A stretch of 64,000 bases of DNA from Eunapius fragilis (lineage: Eukaryota > Porifera > Demospongiae > Spongillida > Spongillidae), in assembly GCA_963681505.1 (NCBI GenBank), contig OY811976.1, positions 6,571,372-6,635,371 of the forward strand. The letters run 5' to 3'. Under the pieces are notes generated by a model. That model was not told where the DNA came from, searched no databases, and saw only the letters and a list, made by a program, of their open reading frames with translations. Both the position numbers and the translations under genes were made by a program. The stretch's first letter is position 1. The number at the start of each line of letters is the position of its first letter. Shown in pieces: positions 60,272 to 64,000 of this stretch.

Positions 60272-62207
60272 GGGTCATTCCACTATGACATTGTATGGGA
60301 GCGTGCTTCACATCTTCCGATCCTGATGCATTTACTCATATTTGTTTGTCTTTGGGTGAATGTTACTTTAACCGCTTATTTAGTTAATAACTTGAATGGT
60401 TTATGAAATATGCTGCCCAGAAAATTTGCTACTTTGCAGGCTTATAACCTTTCCATTTTTTGCCTGATAGTGACTTCTTTGGCATCAAATTGAAGCGCAA
60501 TTTACGTAGAATCTGTATATATATTTAACATTAGTAGGTGGTGAAAGGGTTAAATAAAATTTATCATCGTAGCGCAGTTTTCTAAATTGAGATTGTTTCC
60601 GGATCGATAAACAGAAAAAAATATTTTCAGGATTGAACGGACTATCAATATTGTTGTTTTTATGAAATAAAATTTTTGTTTATAGACAAGCTCTAGAGAC
60701 CGCATCGAGTTTTACGAGTGTCCGCCATCTTAAATGTTATACAGTATATTTTAGCACTAATCTAAAGTAAGTGTTTGTTTATACGCCACACGTGTGTTAC
60801 ATAAGTATCGAACCGCAGCTAAGAACACTGGCCACCAATTGCGCTCAGCTAATTAATAATGAGTTTTTTTTTAAAGAGTGCATCATTTAGAAGAATGGGC
60901 AGGTAAGCTAGTCTATAACGCATGAATGTAGAAATATAAATTGCTTCGTTCTTGTTGCAAGTAAAAAACAACCAAGCACGGCCGAAAACTCTCTTCTTCT
61001 TTAAGGCAACCCGGCAGCGATCGCATCTGTGACAGTCTCTATACAAGAACGGGTAGTGATCGAACCGTCCCCTTCCTATATCCCTGAAGGGCGTATGCAT
61101 GCTGCTGATACTGCGGGTTTATTCCCGCACACAGCACGTCCAGTGCGTGGGAGCTCAAGGACAATGAAATCAGAGCCACCATCCCCACCAATTGCATGCT
61201 GCAAGCACCAGTAACAGGCCCCACCGCCATCTCCACCAATTGCAAGTACGGGTAACAGGCCTGTTACTGGTGCTTGCATTGGTGGGGATAGCGGTGGGGA
61301 TGGTGGCTCAGGTTTCATTGTCCTTGAGCTCCCACGCACTGAACGTACTGTGTGCGGGAGGTATCAACAGCTTTTCAGGGTTATAGGAAGGGGACGGTTC
61401 GATCGCTACCCGTTCTCGTATAGCGACTGTCACAGATGTGATCGCTGCCGGTCGCTTTCAAGAAGTAGAGAGTTCTCGGCCGTGGCTGGTTGCTTTTTAC
61501 TTGCAACAAGAACGAAGCAATTTATACTTCTACATTCATGTGTCATAGACTAGCTTACCTGCCCATTCTTCTAAATGATGCACTCTTTAAAAAAAAAACT
61601 CATTTTTAATTAGCTGAGCGCAATTGGTGGCCAGTGTTCTTAGCTGCAGTTCGATACTTATGCAACACACGTGTGGCGTATAAACAAACACTTACTTTAG
61701 ATTAGTGCTAAAATATACTGTATAACATTTAAGATGGCGGGCACTCGTAAAACTCGATGCGGTCCCTAGAGCTTGTCTATAAACAAAAATTTTATTTCAT
61801 AAAAACAACAATATTGATGGTCCGTTCAATTCTGAAAATTATTTTTTCTGTTTATCGATCCGGAAACCATCTCAATTTAGAAAACTGCGCTACGATGATA
61901 AATTTTATTTAACCCTTTCACCACCTACTAATGTTAAATATATATACAGATTCTACGTAAATTGAGCTTCAATTTGATGCTAAAGAAGTCACTACCAGGC
62001 AAAAAATGAAAAGGTTATAAGCCTGCAAAGTTGCAAATTTTCTGGAAAAATTAATTATTCAGGGCAACATATTTCGTAAACCATTCAAGTTATTAACCTA
62101 ATAACCGGTTAAAGTAACATTCACCCAAAGACAAACAAATATGAGTAAATGCATCAGGATCAGAAGATGTGAAGCACGCACTTACCCCACTTATAATGGA
62201 ATGACCC
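60272..62207. mobile_element. 1.94-kb fold-back element related to the 5.8-kb transposon
   Basis: Starts GGGTCATTCCAC and ends GGAATGACCC. TGGC is on both sides (60268-60271 and 62208-62211), and sister modules have the empty GAGAATGGCATATCAG. The two arms, about 960 bp each, are nearly complementary up to a centre near 61240, so the element is almost one palindrome. It shares landmarks with the TIRs at 21681/27480 (CTCATATTTGTTTG, GGTGAAAGGGTTAAAT, CTAATCTAAAGTAAGTG) and the 4-bp TSD. It is a non-autonomous member of that family. Confidence 0.85.
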
Positions 62208-62439
62208 TGGCATATCAGTGTACCATGAAGGTCAGACATGACCTACCCTTCAAACCCTTCTCTGCCATCACAGTACACACACACAAACAACAGGACACAC
62301 CCACTACAGGTAAACAACTGTGGTACGGTTGGTGGGCGTGTCCTCGTCCCCAGTCCACACTACACCAAATTTGCAATGAATAAAAAGTGGTGGGTGGGTC
62401 AGCCACAAGGGGAAGAGGAGGGGTGGGATATGGAGGGTA

Positions 62440-62665
62440 ACACAGAAGGGAGGGGAGGGGAGGGGAGTGAGTGAGGAGTGGGGAGGGGAGGGAGGTGAGG
62501 AAGTGGGAGGGAGGGGAGGGGAGGGGAGAAAAGGTAAGGTGGGGGATGGGAGGGGAGGTAGGGTGGGGGAGGGGAGGAGAGGGGAGGGATGGGAGGGAGG
62601 GAAAGAGGGAAGGTGGGAGGGAGAGAGAGAAGGAAGGAGGGAGGAGAGGGATGGAGGGAGAGAAT
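62440..62665. repeat. G-rich purine tract
   Basis: Near-copy of 53150-53370 and 56340-56572. Confidence 0.95.
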
Positions 62666-62972
62666 AGCATAATTTAGCTTCTAGCGCTCGCTTGCATGCA
62701 TAAACAAGGATTATTAGCAACAAAGGATAAAGTGCCACACATGACCTAACCATCAAACCCTTCTCTGCCATCACAGTACACACACACAAACAACAGGACA
62801 CACACACCACAGGTAAACAACTGTGGTACAATTGGTGGGCGTGTGCCTCGTCCCCAGTCCATACTACACCAAAAATACAATGAATAAAAAGTGGTGGGTG
62901 GGTCAGCCACAAGGGGAGGAGGAGGGGTGGGATATGGAGGGTAGGGCAATGACAAGGGGAAGGACATACACA

Positions 62973-63862
62973 GTGGGGAGGGGAGGGATGGAGAGAGAGG
63001 GAGGGGAGGGATGGAGGGAGGGATGGAGGGAGAGAGGGAGGGAGGGAGGGTGGGAGGGAGGGAGGAAAGGGAGAGGGGAAGGCCGGGATGGGAAGGAGGG
63101 CGATAGAAGAGGTAGGGGAGGGAGGGAAGGGGAGGGGAGGGGGGGAGGGGAGGGATGGAGGGAGGGAGGGAGGGAGGAAAGGTAGTGGGGATGGCCAGGA
63201 TGGGAAGGAGGGCGATAGGAGAGGGAGGGGAGAGAGGGAAGGGGAGGGGAGGGGAGGTGAGGGGAGGGAAAGGAGGGAGGGGAGGGGAGGGAGAGGAGGT
63301 GAGGGGAGGGAGGGGAGGGGAGGGAGGGGAGGGTTTGGAAGGGGATGAAGGGGGGAGGGGAGGGGAGGAGAGGGAAGGGAGGGGAGGAGTGGGAAGGGAG
63401 GGAGGGAAAGAGGGAGAGAGGCAGGGAGGGAGAGAGAGGGAGGGGTGGAGGGAGGAGGGAGGGAGGGAGGGAGGGAGGGAGGGAGGAAAGGGAATGGCCG
63501 GGATGGGAAGGAGGGCGATTGGAGAGGTAGGGGAGGGAGGGAAGGGGAGGGGAGGGGAGGGGAGGGGAGGGAGGGGAGGGGAGGGGAGGGAGGGGAGGGG
63601 AGGGGAGGGAGGGGAGGGGAGGGGAGGGAGGGGAGGGGAGGGGAGGGAGGGGAGGGGAGGGATGGGAGGGGAGGGAGGGGAGGGGAGGGGAGGGTTTGGA
63701 AGGGGTTGAAGGGGGGGAGGGGAGGGGAGGAGAGGGAAGGGAGGGGAGGAGTGGGAAGGGAGGGAGGGAAAAGGGAGGCAGGGGGGAAGGGGTGGAGGGA
63801 GGGGGGGGAGGGAGGGAGGGAGGGAGGGAGGGAGGAGGGAGGGAGGGAGGGAGGGGAGGTGA
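62973..63862. repeat. G-rich purine tract, about 890 bp
   Basis: Near-copy of 53680-54540 and 56883-57845, with a regular GGGGAGGGGAGGGA stretch at 63545-63660. Confidence 0.95.
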
Positions 63863-63886
63863 AAGCTAGAGGCAGGTATAGACGAA

Positions 63887-64000
63887 GTTATAAATGTCCA
63901 GGCTGGATTTTGTTTACAATAAACACCCATCCTAATAGTGTAAAAACCATCCTGAGATTGAGCGTCCAGGGTGGTGGGAATAGATATGGTTCTATCCTGT
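63887..64000. mobile_element. Hairpin element, family H, copy d (cut by the window edge)
   Basis: Left arm only, same sequence as copies b and c. Confidence 0.75.

Overview
Eukaryotic, TE-rich animal DNA. Introns are GT-AG, several genes are multi-exon with consistent splice phases, and the domains (ankyrin-Roc-COR-Death, secreted Ig exons, a CCP/sushi module) are metazoan. An early-branching animal, probably a sponge, is my inference; nothing in the window proves it. No rRNA, tRNA gene or CRISPR array was seen.

Layout. 1-7.0 kb: three damaged copies of a small secreted CCP-domain gene (two direct, one inverted and split by a MITE) around decayed hAT transposon pieces. 7.1-9.4 kb: fragments of hAT, LINE and Gypsy elements. 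9.4-13.1 kb, minus strand: a signal-peptide exon followed by six Ig-type exons, all phase 1-1, arranged as a 1.5-kb tandem duplication. 13.5-16.3 kb: DIRS-like reverse-transcriptase remnant with minisatellites, then a 1.1-kb Tc1/mariner-like non-autonomous element. 16.4-34.3 kb, minus strand: a complete exon model for an ankyrin-Roc-COR-Death (ROCO) gene, 12 exons totalling exactly 908 codons, with one internal stop codon and a 5.8-kb DNA transposon in an intron. 34.3-43.3 kb: intergenic DNA with a decayed SWIM zinc-finger gene, a repeat-rich TE-associated gene, fold-back MITEs, a 49-bp minisatellite, a miniature LTR element and a Harbinger-like MITE. 43.4-60.3 kb, minus strand: a second, head-to-tail ROCO paralogue with an open Roc-COR exon and a different Death exon; its 5' end lies beyond the right edge.

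The two ROCO genes dominate. Each ankyrin repeat is its own 99-bp phase-0 exon carried in a duplicated intron module, so repeats can be gained or lost by unequal exchange. The GTPase cores are nearly identical while the Death exons are strongly diverged. Their introns carry G-rich purine tracts on the template strand, a 23-bp satellite and inserted mobile elements.

The best candidates for undescribed biology are: the 5.8-kb transposon (about 605-bp TIRs, 4-bp TSD, unassigned 846-aa protein, convergent SR/SP-repeat ORF) with a 1.9-kb fold-back relative; a 291-bp TRIM-like element with identical 69-bp LTRs and a half-tRNA-type primer site; and a 1.48-kb element with GTGTACA palindromes around a coding-like repeat. 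Three insertions can be checked against empty sister sites inside this window.
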